A DNA stretch of 64,000 nucleotides. Source: Entomomonas asaccharolytica (GTDB taxonomy: Bacteria > Pseudomonadota > Gammaproteobacteria > Pseudomonadales > Pseudomonadaceae). This document shows, piece after piece, positions 1-7,874 of this stretch. Location: positions 2,743,673 through 2,807,672 of the forward strand of contig NZ_CP067393.1 of assembly GCF_016653615.1 (NCBI RefSeq). Direction: 5' to 3'. Made by a program: the position numbers and the translations under genes. Below the pieces are notes generated by a model, which was not told where the DNA came from, ran no database searches, and worked only from the letters and a program-made list of their open reading frames with translations. Positions within the stretch are counted from its first letter, which is position 1. Every line of letters begins with the position of its first letter.

Positions 1-449
1 CTAAGAATGCACGTGGCAAGCGTTTTACAAAAGCTACTCCACCAACTACAACACCAGTAGCAAGCGCAACTAAAACCACCACGAGCCGTCCACAACGAGC
101 TAAAACAACCAAACCGAAAACAGCAACTACTAATAATAGCCAAGCAACTGATCAACGTCGTCCAAGAAATTCTTTATATAGACGCAACAATCGCACTAAC
201 ACCCCTTTGACCACTCCTTCTTCTACACCTCATAGAAAAAGAGAGATAATGACTGCCTTACCGTCAAGTGAACTAAAAGAGCCACAACAAAGACGTACAC
301 CAACTACGACTCCAGCCATTATTCATCGTAAACACTCAAGAGTAGACCGTTTACCTACTATTGAACAATTAGACAGTATGCCAAATCGTCATATTCCTAA
401 GAGTGAAAAGCCTATGTTGCTTTCACGTAAGAATTTAGATGATGAATAG
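1..449 (+). CDS. C-terminal basic tail of a protein that starts before the window (partial)
   Basis: The frame is open from base 3 to the TAG at 447-449, so this is the 3' end of a gene whose start lies outside the window. The visible 148 residues are low complexity: Thr/Pro/Lys/Arg-rich, with clusters such as RRPRNSLYRRNNR, and no recognisable domain. It ends in a less repetitive segment containing RLPTIEQLDSMP and a final LLSRKNLDDE. Disordered basic tails like this are common on RNA-binding proteins, and RhlE-type DEAD-box helicases of pseudomonads carry comparable ones. That identity is only a guess because no catalytic part is visible. The TatD-family gene begins 3 bases after the stop, which suggests co-transcription. 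Confidence 0.6.
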   Translation, partial: KNARGKRFTKATPPTTTPVASATKTTTSRPQRAKTTKPKTATTNNSQATDQRRPRNSLYRRNNRTNTPLTTPSSTPHRKREIMTALPSSELKEPQQRRTPTTTPAIIHRKHSRVDRLPTIEQLDSMPNRHIPKSEKPMLLSRKNLDDE

Positions 450-452
450 GTA

Positions 453-1271
453 ATGCACCTAATTGACACACATAACCACCTTGGTTGCGAAGACTTTAAC
501 AAGGATCGCGACCAAGTTTTAAAAAGAAGTATCGAATTAGGCGTTATAAAACAAATTATGGTGGGCGTGTTTACCAATGAATGGCAACACACTATTCAAT
601 TAGCACAGCAACACCCTTCACTCTATGTGGCCTGTGGTATACATCCCATGTATATTCCATCAGCACAACAAATACCTCAAGCGCTTGATCTGCTAAAACA
701 GCTTTTTGCAACCGCTGAGAACTCTCAAAAACTCTGTGCCCTTGGCGAAATTGGTTTAGATTACTACATTGATAACTACGATCAAGATCAGCAACAACAG
801 TTATTTAAACGCCAATTAGCTATTGCTACAGAGTATCAGAAACCTGTATTACTCCATGTTAGAAGGGCACATGCTGATACGATTAAAATTTTAAAAAGTC
901 TAAAATTTAAACTTGGTGGAATTGCTCATGCTTTTAGTGGTAGTTATGAGGAAGCTAAAGAATATATCAAACTTGGTTTTAAAATCGGCTTAGGTGGTGC
1001 AGGCACTTACCCACAAGCGCATCGTATGCACCGCGTATTGCAACAGCTACCACTGGAAGCCATTGTATTAGAAACCGATGCGCCTGACCTTTCCCCTGTT
1101 GGCCAACAAGGGCAACGTAATAGTCCTGAGTTTTTACCTGAAATCTGCCAACAACTGGCCAAAATTAAAGGCATTTCAGCAGAGCTTCTTGCCGAAGCCT
1201 CCACCCAAAATGCCTGTCAATTATTTAATTGGGACTATAAAAAAATTATAGTAACTATTCAACAGCTATAA
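453..1271 (+). CDS. TatD-family metal-dependent hydrolase (YjjV-like)
   Basis: A 272-residue protein of the TatD amidohydrolase superfamily (TIM barrel), whose members are metal-dependent DNases acting on 3' ends or damaged DNA. The expected metal ligands are visible: His7 and His9 (DTHNHL), Glu99 in GEIGLDYY, His135 (LLHVRRAH), His159 (AHAFSG) and Asp209 (ETDAPDL). Length is normal for the family. The ATG lies 3 bases after the preceding stop with no strong Shine-Dalgarno, so translational coupling is likely. The 3' end overlaps the convergent fkpB by 17 bp. The HAFSG and ETDAPDL context looks more like YjjV than TatD itself, but the exact subfamily is not certain. Confidence 0.9.
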   Translation: MHLIDTHNHLGCEDFNKDRDQVLKRSIELGVIKQIMVGVFTNEWQHTIQLAQQHPSLYVACGIHPMYIPSAQQIPQALDLLKQLFATAENSQKLCALGEIGLDYYIDNYDQDQQQQLFKRQLAIATEYQKPVLLHVRRAHADTIKILKSLKFKLGGIAHAFSGSYEEAKEYIKLGFKIGLGGAGTYPQAHRMHRVLQQLPLEAIVLETDAPDLSPVGQQGQRNSPEFLPEICQQLAKIKGISAELLAEASTQNACQLFNWDYKKIIVTIQQL

Positions 1272-1680
1272 TTTCTACATCAAATAAAATATCTTTACCT
1301 GCTAATGGATGATTAAAGTCGATCACTACTTCTTTATCATCAAAACGACTTACCATACCTGGTAAATCCGAACCAGCAGCATCCTTAAACATAAACATTA
1401 AGCCAACTTCCATATCCATCTCTTTAAAATGAGCACGTGGTATCACTTGTACATTTTGTGGATTAGGTTGACCAAAGCCTTGTTCTGGTTTGATAAGAAA
1501 TTCTTGTTTATCACCTGCCTTCATACCAATAAGCACTTGTTCAAAACCTGGTAATAAACTGCCATCTTTCATGGTAAAAGTAGCGGCTTGCTTATCACGT
1601 GTACTATCAATTACATCCCCAGAAGTTAACTTAAGGGTAAAATGTAATGTCACACGGCTATTATCGTTAATACTACTCAC
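1255..1680 (-). CDS. fkpB: FKBP-type peptidyl-prolyl cis-trans isomerase, SlpA/FkpB type
   Basis: A 141-residue FKBP-fold prolyl isomerase with an inserted flap (IF) domain, in the position found in Pseudomonas: last gene of ileS-lspA-fkpB. The N-terminal strand RVTLHFTLKL, the segment GDVIDSTRD, and LPGFEQVLIGMKAGDKQEFLI are typical of the SlpA group. I place the start at the GTG at 1680, which overlaps the lspA stop by 8 bases and has a purine-rich AGAGAGAAAG upstream. A TTG at 1704 would add eight Lys-rich residues that relatives lack. Likely function is folding of cytoplasmic proteins, expressed by coupling to lspA. Confidence 0.9.
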   Translation of the reverse strand: MSSINDNSRVTLHFTLKLTSGDVIDSTRDKQAATFTMKDGSLLPGFEQVLIGMKAGDKQEFLIKPEQGFGQPNPQNVQVIPRAHFKEMDMEVGLMFMFKDAAGSDLPGMVSRFDDKEVVIDFNHPLAGKDILFDVEIIAVE

Positions 1681-2179
1681 TTTTACTTTCTCTCTTTTTA
1701 GCAAAGAACAACATATCTATCACTAGCATAGCTGCACCAATACTAATAGCAGTATCTGCTATATTAAAGGCAGGGAAATAATAATCGGTATGCCAATGGG
1801 CTAAAATAAAATCGACTACATAACCAAGTACCACACGGTCATACAGATTACCCAAAGCGCCACCTAGCACTAATGCTAAGGCAATAGCTAGCCATGTTTC
1901 TTTATTGGATTTAAGGCGTGTCAACCATATCACTAAGACAATACTAACAGTAAAGGCAATACCAGCAAACAACCACTTCTGCCAACCAGAATGATCTGCT
2001 AAAAAGCTCCAAGCTGCCCCAAAATTATAAGTATGAAACCAAGCCAAATAGTTAGGAATAACCTCTACCATTTGTTGCAAGGGTAGATAGTTCACTGTCC
2101 AGTATTTAGTGGACTGGTCAATAATAATGACCAGTACCGATACCCAAACCCAAGGTAATTTACCAAAACGTGCCATCAA
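1673..2179 (-). CDS. lspA: lipoprotein signal peptidase II
   Basis: A 168-residue inner-membrane aspartyl protease that removes signal peptides from diacylglyceryl-prolipoproteins after Lgt has modified them (lgt is at 49012-49827). Four hydrophobic segments are apparent. The conserved motifs are present: IIIDQSTK (Asp21), YNFGAAWSFL, GNLYDRVVLGYVVDF with catalytic Asp123, and FNIADTAIS with catalytic Asp142. It lies 30 bases downstream of ileS in the same direction, the classic ileS-lspA pairing, and overlaps fkpB. Two lipoproteins in this window, NlpD and the phospholipase D protein, are expected substrates. Confidence 0.97.
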   Translation of the reverse strand: MMARFGKLPWVWVSVLVIIIDQSTKYWTVNYLPLQQMVEVIPNYLAWFHTYNFGAAWSFLADHSGWQKWLFAGIAFTVSIVLVIWLTRLKSNKETWLAIALALVLGGALGNLYDRVVLGYVVDFILAHWHTDYYFPAFNIADTAISIGAAMLVIDMLFFAKKRESKSE

Positions 2180-2209
2180 GGATAAGCCTTCTATAGATTA
2201 ATAAATATG

Positions 2210-5041
2210 TTATACATTGTGACGTTCTTCGCCTGCACCATAAACATTGGTAATACAACGTCCACAAAGTTCAGGATGATCAGTATGCTGGCCAACATCT
2301 GCCACATAATGCCAACAACGACCACATTTCTGATTGTCAGATTTTTTAACCGTTAACTGTAAATCTGCTAACTCAGTGGCTACTGCATCGGCAGGTGCTT
2401 GTTCAAAAGGCAACATATTCGCCTTAGAAGTAATCAACACGAAACGTAATTCATCACCTAACTTATTTAAAGCAGTTAATAAACCACCCTGTGCATACAA
2501 AGTAACCTCTGCCTGTAAACTACCACCAACTACTTTGTTATTACGTTGGTTTTCAATTTCTTTATTAACCGCTGTTTTAACCAACATAATTTGTTGCCAG
2601 TAATCACGGTCTAATTCAAAACCTTCTGGTAACTCTGTTAAACCGTTATACCAAGTATTCAACATCACAGATTCATTGCGTTTACCTGGTAAATAACCCC
2701 AAGCTTCTTCGGCAGTGAAAGGTAAAATTGGTGCAATCCAACGAACTAAGGCTTCGGCAATATGGAATAATGCAGTTTGGCAAGAACGTCTTGCTACACT
2801 ATCTTTAGCAGTAGTGTATTGACGGTCTTTAATTAAGTCTAAGTAAAAACTACTTAACTCTTGGGTACAGAAGTTATGTAATTTCTGATAAACCTGCCAG
2901 AACTTATATTGTTCATAAGCATCATTTAGTTCACTTTGCATTTTTGCAGCTGCGTCTATTACCCAACGATCTAAAGTTAATAACTTATCTGTTGGCAATA
3001 AATCTGTGGCTGGGTCAAAGCCTGATAAATTCGATAATAAATAACGAATGGTATTACGAATACGACGGTAGGCATCTGCATTACGTTGGAAAATTTCATG
3101 GGATGCAGCAATCTCACCTGAGTAATCCACTGAAGATACCCATAAGCGTAAGATATCTGCCCCCAACTTATCCGTTACTTCCTGTGGTGCAATCACATTG
3201 CCTAATGACTTAGACATTTTGCGACCATTTTCATCCACTGTGAAACCATGGGTTAATAGGCTACGATAAGGTGGATGATCGTCAATTGCACAACCAGTTA
3301 ATAATGATGAGTGGAACCAACCGCGATGTTGGTCAGAACCTTCCAAATATAAATCAGCACGAGGACCGCTAGCATGGCCTAATGGGTGAGAACCACGCAA
3401 TACATGCCAATGGGTGGTGCCTGAGTCAAACCACACATCTAAGGTATCACTGATTTTGTCATATTGCTCAGCCTCAGCACCTAATAACTCAACTGGGTCA
3501 AGCTTAAACCAAGCCTCAATACCTTGTTTTTCAATACGCTTCGCTACTTCTTCCATTAACTCAACAGTACGTGGGTGTAAATCGCCTGTTTGTTTATTTA
3601 AGAAAAAGGGAATAGGAACGCCCCAGTTACGCTGCCGAGAGATACACCAGTCAGGACGTTTCGCGATCATATCGTATAAACGTTCTTTACCCCACGCAGG
3701 GAAAAACTGAGTATGCTCAATACCTTGTAATGAACGTTCTCGCAAAGTCTTACCATCAGTAGGTTGAATATCCATTCCCACAAACCATTGCGCTGTTGCA
3801 CGATAGATTAAGGGTGTTTTATGACGCCAGCAGTGCATATAACTATGAACAATCTTCTCATAAGCCAATAAACTACCTACTTCTTTCAGCTTTTCAATGA
3901 TATTTGCATTAGCTTTCCAAATAAATTGACCACCAAAAAAAGGTAAATCTTCGCTATAAACACCATTACTTTGGACAGGTGTCAAAATATCATCATTACT
4001 CATGCCATAGCGTTTACAGGTGTTAAAGTCATCTACACCATAGGCAGGTGCAGAATGCACAATACCTGTACCTGAAGTAGCTTCTACATAATCCGCTAAA
4101 TAAATAGGCGATAAACGATCATAGAAAGGATGTTTAAATTTAATAAGCTCTAATTTCTCACCTAATGCCTTTGCAATCACCTTACCTTCAAGCTTATAAC
4201 GCTCTAAACAATCGTTGACTAAATCCACTGCTAATACCAGTAATTTATCACCAACATCCACTAAACCATATTCTAATTCTGGGTGGAAGTTAAGCGCTTG
4301 GTTAGCAGGTATTGTCCAAGGAGTCGTTGTCCAAATCACCGCATAAGCTGTTCTAGGCAAACTGGCTAAACCAAAAGCAGCAGCTAATTTATCAGCCTCA
4401 GCTACGGGGAAACCTACATCAATCGCGTCTGATTGCTTATCTTGGTATTCCACTTCAGCTTCAGCCAATGCAGAAGCACAATCGAAACACCAATTAACAG
4501 GTTTTAATCCTTTAAATACATAGCCATGCTTAACCATTTCCGCTAAGGCACGTACTTCACCTGCTTCATTAGCAAAGTTCATGGTTAAATAAGGATTATC
4601 CCAATCGCCAAGCACACCTAACCGAATAAAATCTTTTTTCTGACCTTCAACCTGTTCCTTAGCAAAAGAACGGCAAAGCTCACGCATTTTATCTGCTTCA
4701 ATATTCTTACCATGTTTCTTTTCGATTTGGTTTTCAATAGGCAAACCATGACAATCCCAACCAGGGATGTAGGGCACATCATAACCTGATAGAATTTTTG
4801 AACGATTAATAATATCTTTGATAATTTTATTGACTGCGTGACCTATATGGATATTACCGTTGGCGTATGGCGGGCCATCGTGTAGTAAAAATTTAGGGCG
4901 ACCTTCACTAATCTCACGAATTTTTTGGTACAGATTCTCAGCAGTCCATTGTTCAATCATTTTTGGTTCCCGTTGAGGCAAACTAGCCTTCATGGGGAAA
5001 TCTGTTTCCGGTAAATTCAATGTTGATTTATAGTCACTCAT
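2210..5041 (-). CDS. ileS: isoleucyl-tRNA synthetase
   Basis: A 943-residue class I aminoacyl-tRNA synthetase that charges tRNA-Ile. It shows the HIGH motif (HIGH at residues 65-68 within [13 protein letters not shown]), the catalytic KMSKS loop ([11 protein letters not shown], near residue 600), a long CP1 editing domain between them, and a C-terminal zinc finger with two Cys-x-x-Cys pairs (CGRCWHY and CGRC) typical of the bacterial IleS1 type. Length is normal. It follows ribF by 10 bases and precedes lspA by 30, so ribF-ileS-lspA-fkpB looks like one operon. No T-box or other leader is visible, and as the second gene it probably depends on the ribF promoter. Confidence 0.99.
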   Translation of the reverse strand: MSDYKSTLNLPETDFPMKASLPQREPKMIEQWTAENLYQKIREISEGRPKFLLHDGPPYANGNIHIGHAVNKIIKDIINRSKILSGYDVPYIPGWDCHGLPIENQIEKKHGKNIEADKMRELCRSFAKEQVEGQKKDFIRLGVLGDWDNPYLTMNFANEAGEVRALAEMVKHGYVFKGLKPVNWCFDCASALAEAEVEYQDKQSDAIDVGFPVAEADKLAAAFGLASLPRTAYAVIWTTTPWTIPANQALNFHPELEYGLVDVGDKLLVLAVDLVNDCLERYKLEGKVIAKALGEKLELIKFKHPFYDRLSPIYLADYVEATSGTGIVHSAPAYGVDDFNTCKRYGMSNDDILTPVQSNGVYSEDLPFFGGQFIWKANANIIEKLKEVGSLLAYEKIVHSYMHCWRHKTPLIYRATAQWFVGMDIQPTDGKTLRERSLQGIEHTQFFPAWGKERLYDMIAKRPDWCISRQRNWGVPIPFFLNKQTGDLHPRTVELMEEVAKRIEKQGIEAWFKLDPVELLGAEAEQYDKISDTLDVWFDSGTTHWHVLRGSHPLGHASGPRADLYLEGSDQHRGWFHSSLLTGCAIDDHPPYRSLLTHGFTVDENGRKMSKSLGNVIAPQEVTDKLGADILRLWVSSVDYSGEIAASHEIFQRNADAYRRIRNTIRYLLSNLSGFDPATDLLPTDKLLTLDRWVIDAAAKMQSELNDAYEQYKFWQVYQKLHNFCTQELSSFYLDLIKDRQYTTAKDSVARRSCQTALFHIAEALVRWIAPILPFTAEEAWGYLPGKRNESVMLNTWYNGLTELPEGFELDRDYWQQIMLVKTAVNKEIENQRNNKVVGGSLQAEVTLYAQGGLLTALNKLGDELRFVLITSKANMLPFEQAPADAVATELADLQLTVKKSDNQKCGRCWHYVADVGQHTDHPELCGRCITNVYGAGEERHNV

Positions 5042-5051
5042 AATAAAAGCC

Positions 5052-5996
5052 CTAACGGTTTAAAAAGCCACGCGCCTGCCAATAAGCACGGGCATTGGTC
5101 ACATCATTGTCAATTGCTGCTTTTAACTCATCAAGTGAGTTAAATTTCTTTTCATCACGCAGCTTATGATGAAAAGTAACGCGAAGATGACGATTATAAA
5201 GATCGCCAGAATAATCTAATAAATGCACTTCCAGATGAGAACGTCCATCACCATGTACAGTAGGCCTAATGCCAATATTAGCCACCCCACAATAAACTTT
5301 ACCCTCTAGTTCACAACTAACTACAAACACCCCTCTAAGCGGTGCATGTTTGCGTTTCAGTTGGATATTAGCGGTAGGACACCCTAATTTTCTAGCGAGT
5401 TGCTGGCCTTTAATTACCTTACCTGATAATTGGAAAGGTCTACCCAATAATCGTTCAACTAATTCTAAATCATCTGCTAATAGGGCATTACGCACACGGG
5501 TGCTACTGATTCTTTGCTCATCTAAATAGACTGTTTTAGCATCTTGCACGGTAAAACCATATTGTTTGCCAGCCTCTTGCAACATGGCAAAATTACCACT
5601 ACGTTTAGCACCAAAGTGAAAATCATCACCGACTTCAATATGTTTTACATGCAAGCCATCAACCAATATTTTTTTAATAAAATCTTCGGCTGATATTTCT
5701 CTAAAGCGTTGATTAAAATGCAAGCATAAAACAATATCAATACCTTGATCTCTTAATAGCTCTAGCTTTTCCCGCACACGGGTTAAACGAATAGGCGCAC
5801 CTTGTGGATCAAAAAACTCTTTTGGTTGTGGTTCAAAAATAATAGCGCAACTAGGCACGCCCAGCTTTTTAGCACATGCTTTAACATGCTCTAAAATGGC
5901 TTGGTGCCCTAAGTGTAGGCCATCAAAATTACCAATGGTAGCCACACAACCTTGTTTAAAATTCTTTAAATCTTGAAGACAGCGAACCAACCGCAT
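5052..5996 (-). CDS. ribF: bifunctional riboflavin kinase / FAD synthetase
   Basis: A 314-residue bifunctional enzyme converting riboflavin to FMN and then FAD. The N-terminal FMN adenylyltransferase domain carries the nucleotidyltransferase signature [10 protein letters not shown] at residues 22-31 and the late motif ISSTRVR. The C-terminal flavokinase domain, from about residue 185, shows GCPTANI and GVFVV. First gene of the ribF-ileS-lspA-fkpB block. No FMN riboswitch-like structure is apparent in the 139 bp upstream. The FMN product would serve the hydroxyacid oxidase encoded at 18261-19361. Confidence 0.97.
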   Translation of the reverse strand: MRLVRCLQDLKNFKQGCVATIGNFDGLHLGHQAILEHVKACAKKLGVPSCAIIFEPQPKEFFDPQGAPIRLTRVREKLELLRDQGIDIVLCLHFNQRFREISAEDFIKKILVDGLHVKHIEVGDDFHFGAKRSGNFAMLQEAGKQYGFTVQDAKTVYLDEQRISSTRVRNALLADDLELVERLLGRPFQLSGKVIKGQQLARKLGCPTANIQLKRKHAPLRGVFVVSCELEGKVYCGVANIGIRPTVHGDGRSHLEVHLLDYSGDLYNRHLRVTFHHKLRDEKKFNSLDELKAAIDNDVTNARAYWQARGFLNR

Positions 5997-6135
5997 AACT
6001 GTAAACGCTTTATAGAATAAAAGTTATAAATTATAACGGGAGAACCCCTGACATGCTATAAATTAATTTAGGAAAAACAATCTACCAGTTATTGACTCTA
6101 TAAAGCTTTATCAACGAGTGGATAATTATTAAACT

Positions 6136-7680
6136 TTAAAGTTGTGATTCAATAGGCAACCAACTGAGCACCTTAAGAATCATTCGATTAAATATTCCTA
6201 CTTCTGGATCATGTTTCCATATTCTTTCTGGATCAGCAGTACCATCCAACCAACGTAACTTACCATCTTCCAAAAATAACTCGTAACTGTTATTTTTCTC
6301 AACTTTATATTCGTACAGCGCTATTAGCTCTTTCGTTAAAGCTGGATGGACAAATAGCACACCCATTTCTGTATTTAGTCTGGCAGAACGTGGATCAAAA
6401 TTAAAAGAACCAATAAAACTGGTTTTATGATCAACAATAAATACCTTTGTATGTAAGCTAGCCCCACTAGAACCAAACAAATTTTTATTTACTTTTTGAT
6501 AAGGCGTGAATTCATATATTTTAATTCCTTCTTCCAAAAGAGGAATTCGATAAGGCGCATAGCCACTATGGACCACCATCACATCTGTTGCAGCCAGTGA
6601 ATTGGTTACTACACCAACACCAACATCTTGGCTACGCAATTTTTTCAATATTTTCATACCCTCTTCACCAGGTACAAAATAAGGAGAAATTAAAATCAAT
6701 TGTTCCTTAGCATCTAACCAAAATGGTACTAGAGAATTAACTATCCACTTGTCCTTGCTTAGATCATAAGCTTTTTCAGGAGGGTCTGAATAAACATGCG
6801 CGTCATCAGTCCAATAAATTGGTCTTTCATTATTAAAAATTGCTTCTACTGTCGATGATTCTCTTAAGCGTTCTATATAAACATTTTTTATTTTAATGAC
6901 ATCTTCATCAACATCTTTAATATATTGACGCAAACTCGATAACGCCTCTTCTTTAACCTTTATTAATTCCTTCAAAGGAACCGTAGCTATGCTATTCCAA
7001 AACTGATCAAAGATAATTTGTGTGTCTTTAACTGCATCACCCAATAACAGAACATCGACATCAAAAAAGTTGGTTTGCTTAGCCGCATCAAAATACTCAT
7101 CACCAATATTGCGACCACCTACTATGGAAACACGGCCATCAGCTAGCCATATTTTATTATGCATACGTCGATTTAATCTTGATCCTCTATAGACCATTTC
7201 AGAGACTTTAAGTAACGTACTCTTGCGACTATAAACAGGATTATATAATCTCACCTCAATATTAGGATGCTGCTCTAAAGTAGCTAATACATTATCTTCA
7301 GAAACATTCATATCATCCAATAACAATCGTATCCGTACACCTCTATCAGCAGCCCGTAATAATTCATAACTTAATAAGTTACCCGTTAAGTCATTATTCC
7401 AAATATAATATTGTAAATCTAAACTACGACCTGCTTCTTTTGCTGTAATAGCCCTAAGGGTAAATGCATCTAGATTACTATCCAGTAACACCAAACCTGT
7501 TTGGTTTGGATGCGCATCAAGCAAAGGATGAAGCGCTTTGTCAATGGTAGTTGTATTGTCTACAGGTAACATATAACTTGCCTTTTTGTCCACGAACGAA
7601 TTTGAACCACAAGCTAGTAATGATAATAATAAAAATAAATTGCCTAATATGTACGTAATTTTAAGTATTAGCTTATACAT
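6136..7680 (-). CDS. clsC: phospholipase D-family lipoprotein, cardiolipin synthase C-like
   Basis: A 514-residue protein with two HKD motifs, the signature of phospholipase D-type phosphatidyltransferases. The first has His174, Lys176 and Asp181 (MHNKIWLADGR) followed by IVGGRNIGDEYF; the second is LHTKVFIVDHK with IGSFNFDPRS near residue 415. The N terminus is a lipoprotein signal peptide with lipobox LLAC (Cys24), so the mature protein is probably membrane-anchored. Domain layout and length fit the ClsC/YmdC group, which makes cardiolipin from phosphatidylglycerol and phosphatidylethanolamine; that activity is inferred. No neighbouring YmdB-type partner is present. It is divergent from ndvB across a 194 bp region with an operator-like inverted repeat. 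Confidence 0.82.
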   Translation of the reverse strand: MYKLILKITYILGNLFLLLSLLACGSNSFVDKKASYMLPVDNTTTIDKALHPLLDAHPNQTGLVLLDSNLDAFTLRAITAKEAGRSLDLQYYIWNNDLTGNLLSYELLRAADRGVRIRLLLDDMNVSEDNVLATLEQHPNIEVRLYNPVYSRKSTLLKVSEMVYRGSRLNRRMHNKIWLADGRVSIVGGRNIGDEYFDAAKQTNFFDVDVLLLGDAVKDTQIIFDQFWNSIATVPLKELIKVKEEALSSLRQYIKDVDEDVIKIKNVYIERLRESSTVEAIFNNERPIYWTDDAHVYSDPPEKAYDLSKDKWIVNSLVPFWLDAKEQLILISPYFVPGEEGMKILKKLRSQDVGVGVVTNSLAATDVMVVHSGYAPYRIPLLEEGIKIYEFTPYQKVNKNLFGSSGASLHTKVFIVDHKTSFIGSFNFDPRSARLNTEMGVLFVHPALTKELIALYEYKVEKNNSYELFLEDGKLRWLDGTADPERIWKHDPEVGIFNRMILKVLSWLPIESQL

Positions 7681-7702
7681 GTTTAGTTAGTTATGGTAAT
7701 CT

Positions 7703-7730
7703 ATTATAGCCTTGTTTAACCCTTCTTTAA
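7703..7730 (-). promoter_or_regulatory. candidate sigma-70 promoter of the phospholipase D gene
   Basis: On the minus strand a perfect TATAAT (7703-7708) is preceded after 16 bases by TTAAAG (7725-7730), a weak -35. The -10 lies about 23 bases ahead of the ATG at 7680, leaving a very short leader. The match is by eye only. Confidence 0.35.
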
Positions 7731-7758
7731 GATTTAGTAAAACTTTGTAAATCATTTT

Positions 7759-7812
7759 ATTAGTTCATTACTGAACTAATTCAACTTGCCTTCATCATAT
7801 ATCTGAACTAAT
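7759..7812. promoter_or_regulatory. operator-like inverted repeat with a third half-site between clsC and ndvB
   Basis: ATTAGTTCA at 7759-7767 and TGAACTAAT at 7772-7780 form a perfect 9-bp inverted repeat with a 4-base spacer TTAC. The half-site TGAACTAAT recurs in the same orientation at 7804-7812, 32 bp (about three helical turns) from the second arm. The array lies upstream of both divergent genes, and the third half-site is about 63 bp before the ndvB ATG. This is the layout of a dimeric regulator site with an extra half-site. No T-run follows, so a terminator is unlikely. The regulator is unknown. Confidence 0.5.
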
Positions 7813-7874
7813 TTTTTTTATATTATTCTTTAATGTAATAAATCAATAACTTTTACAGGAAATGTTAAGTTAAC

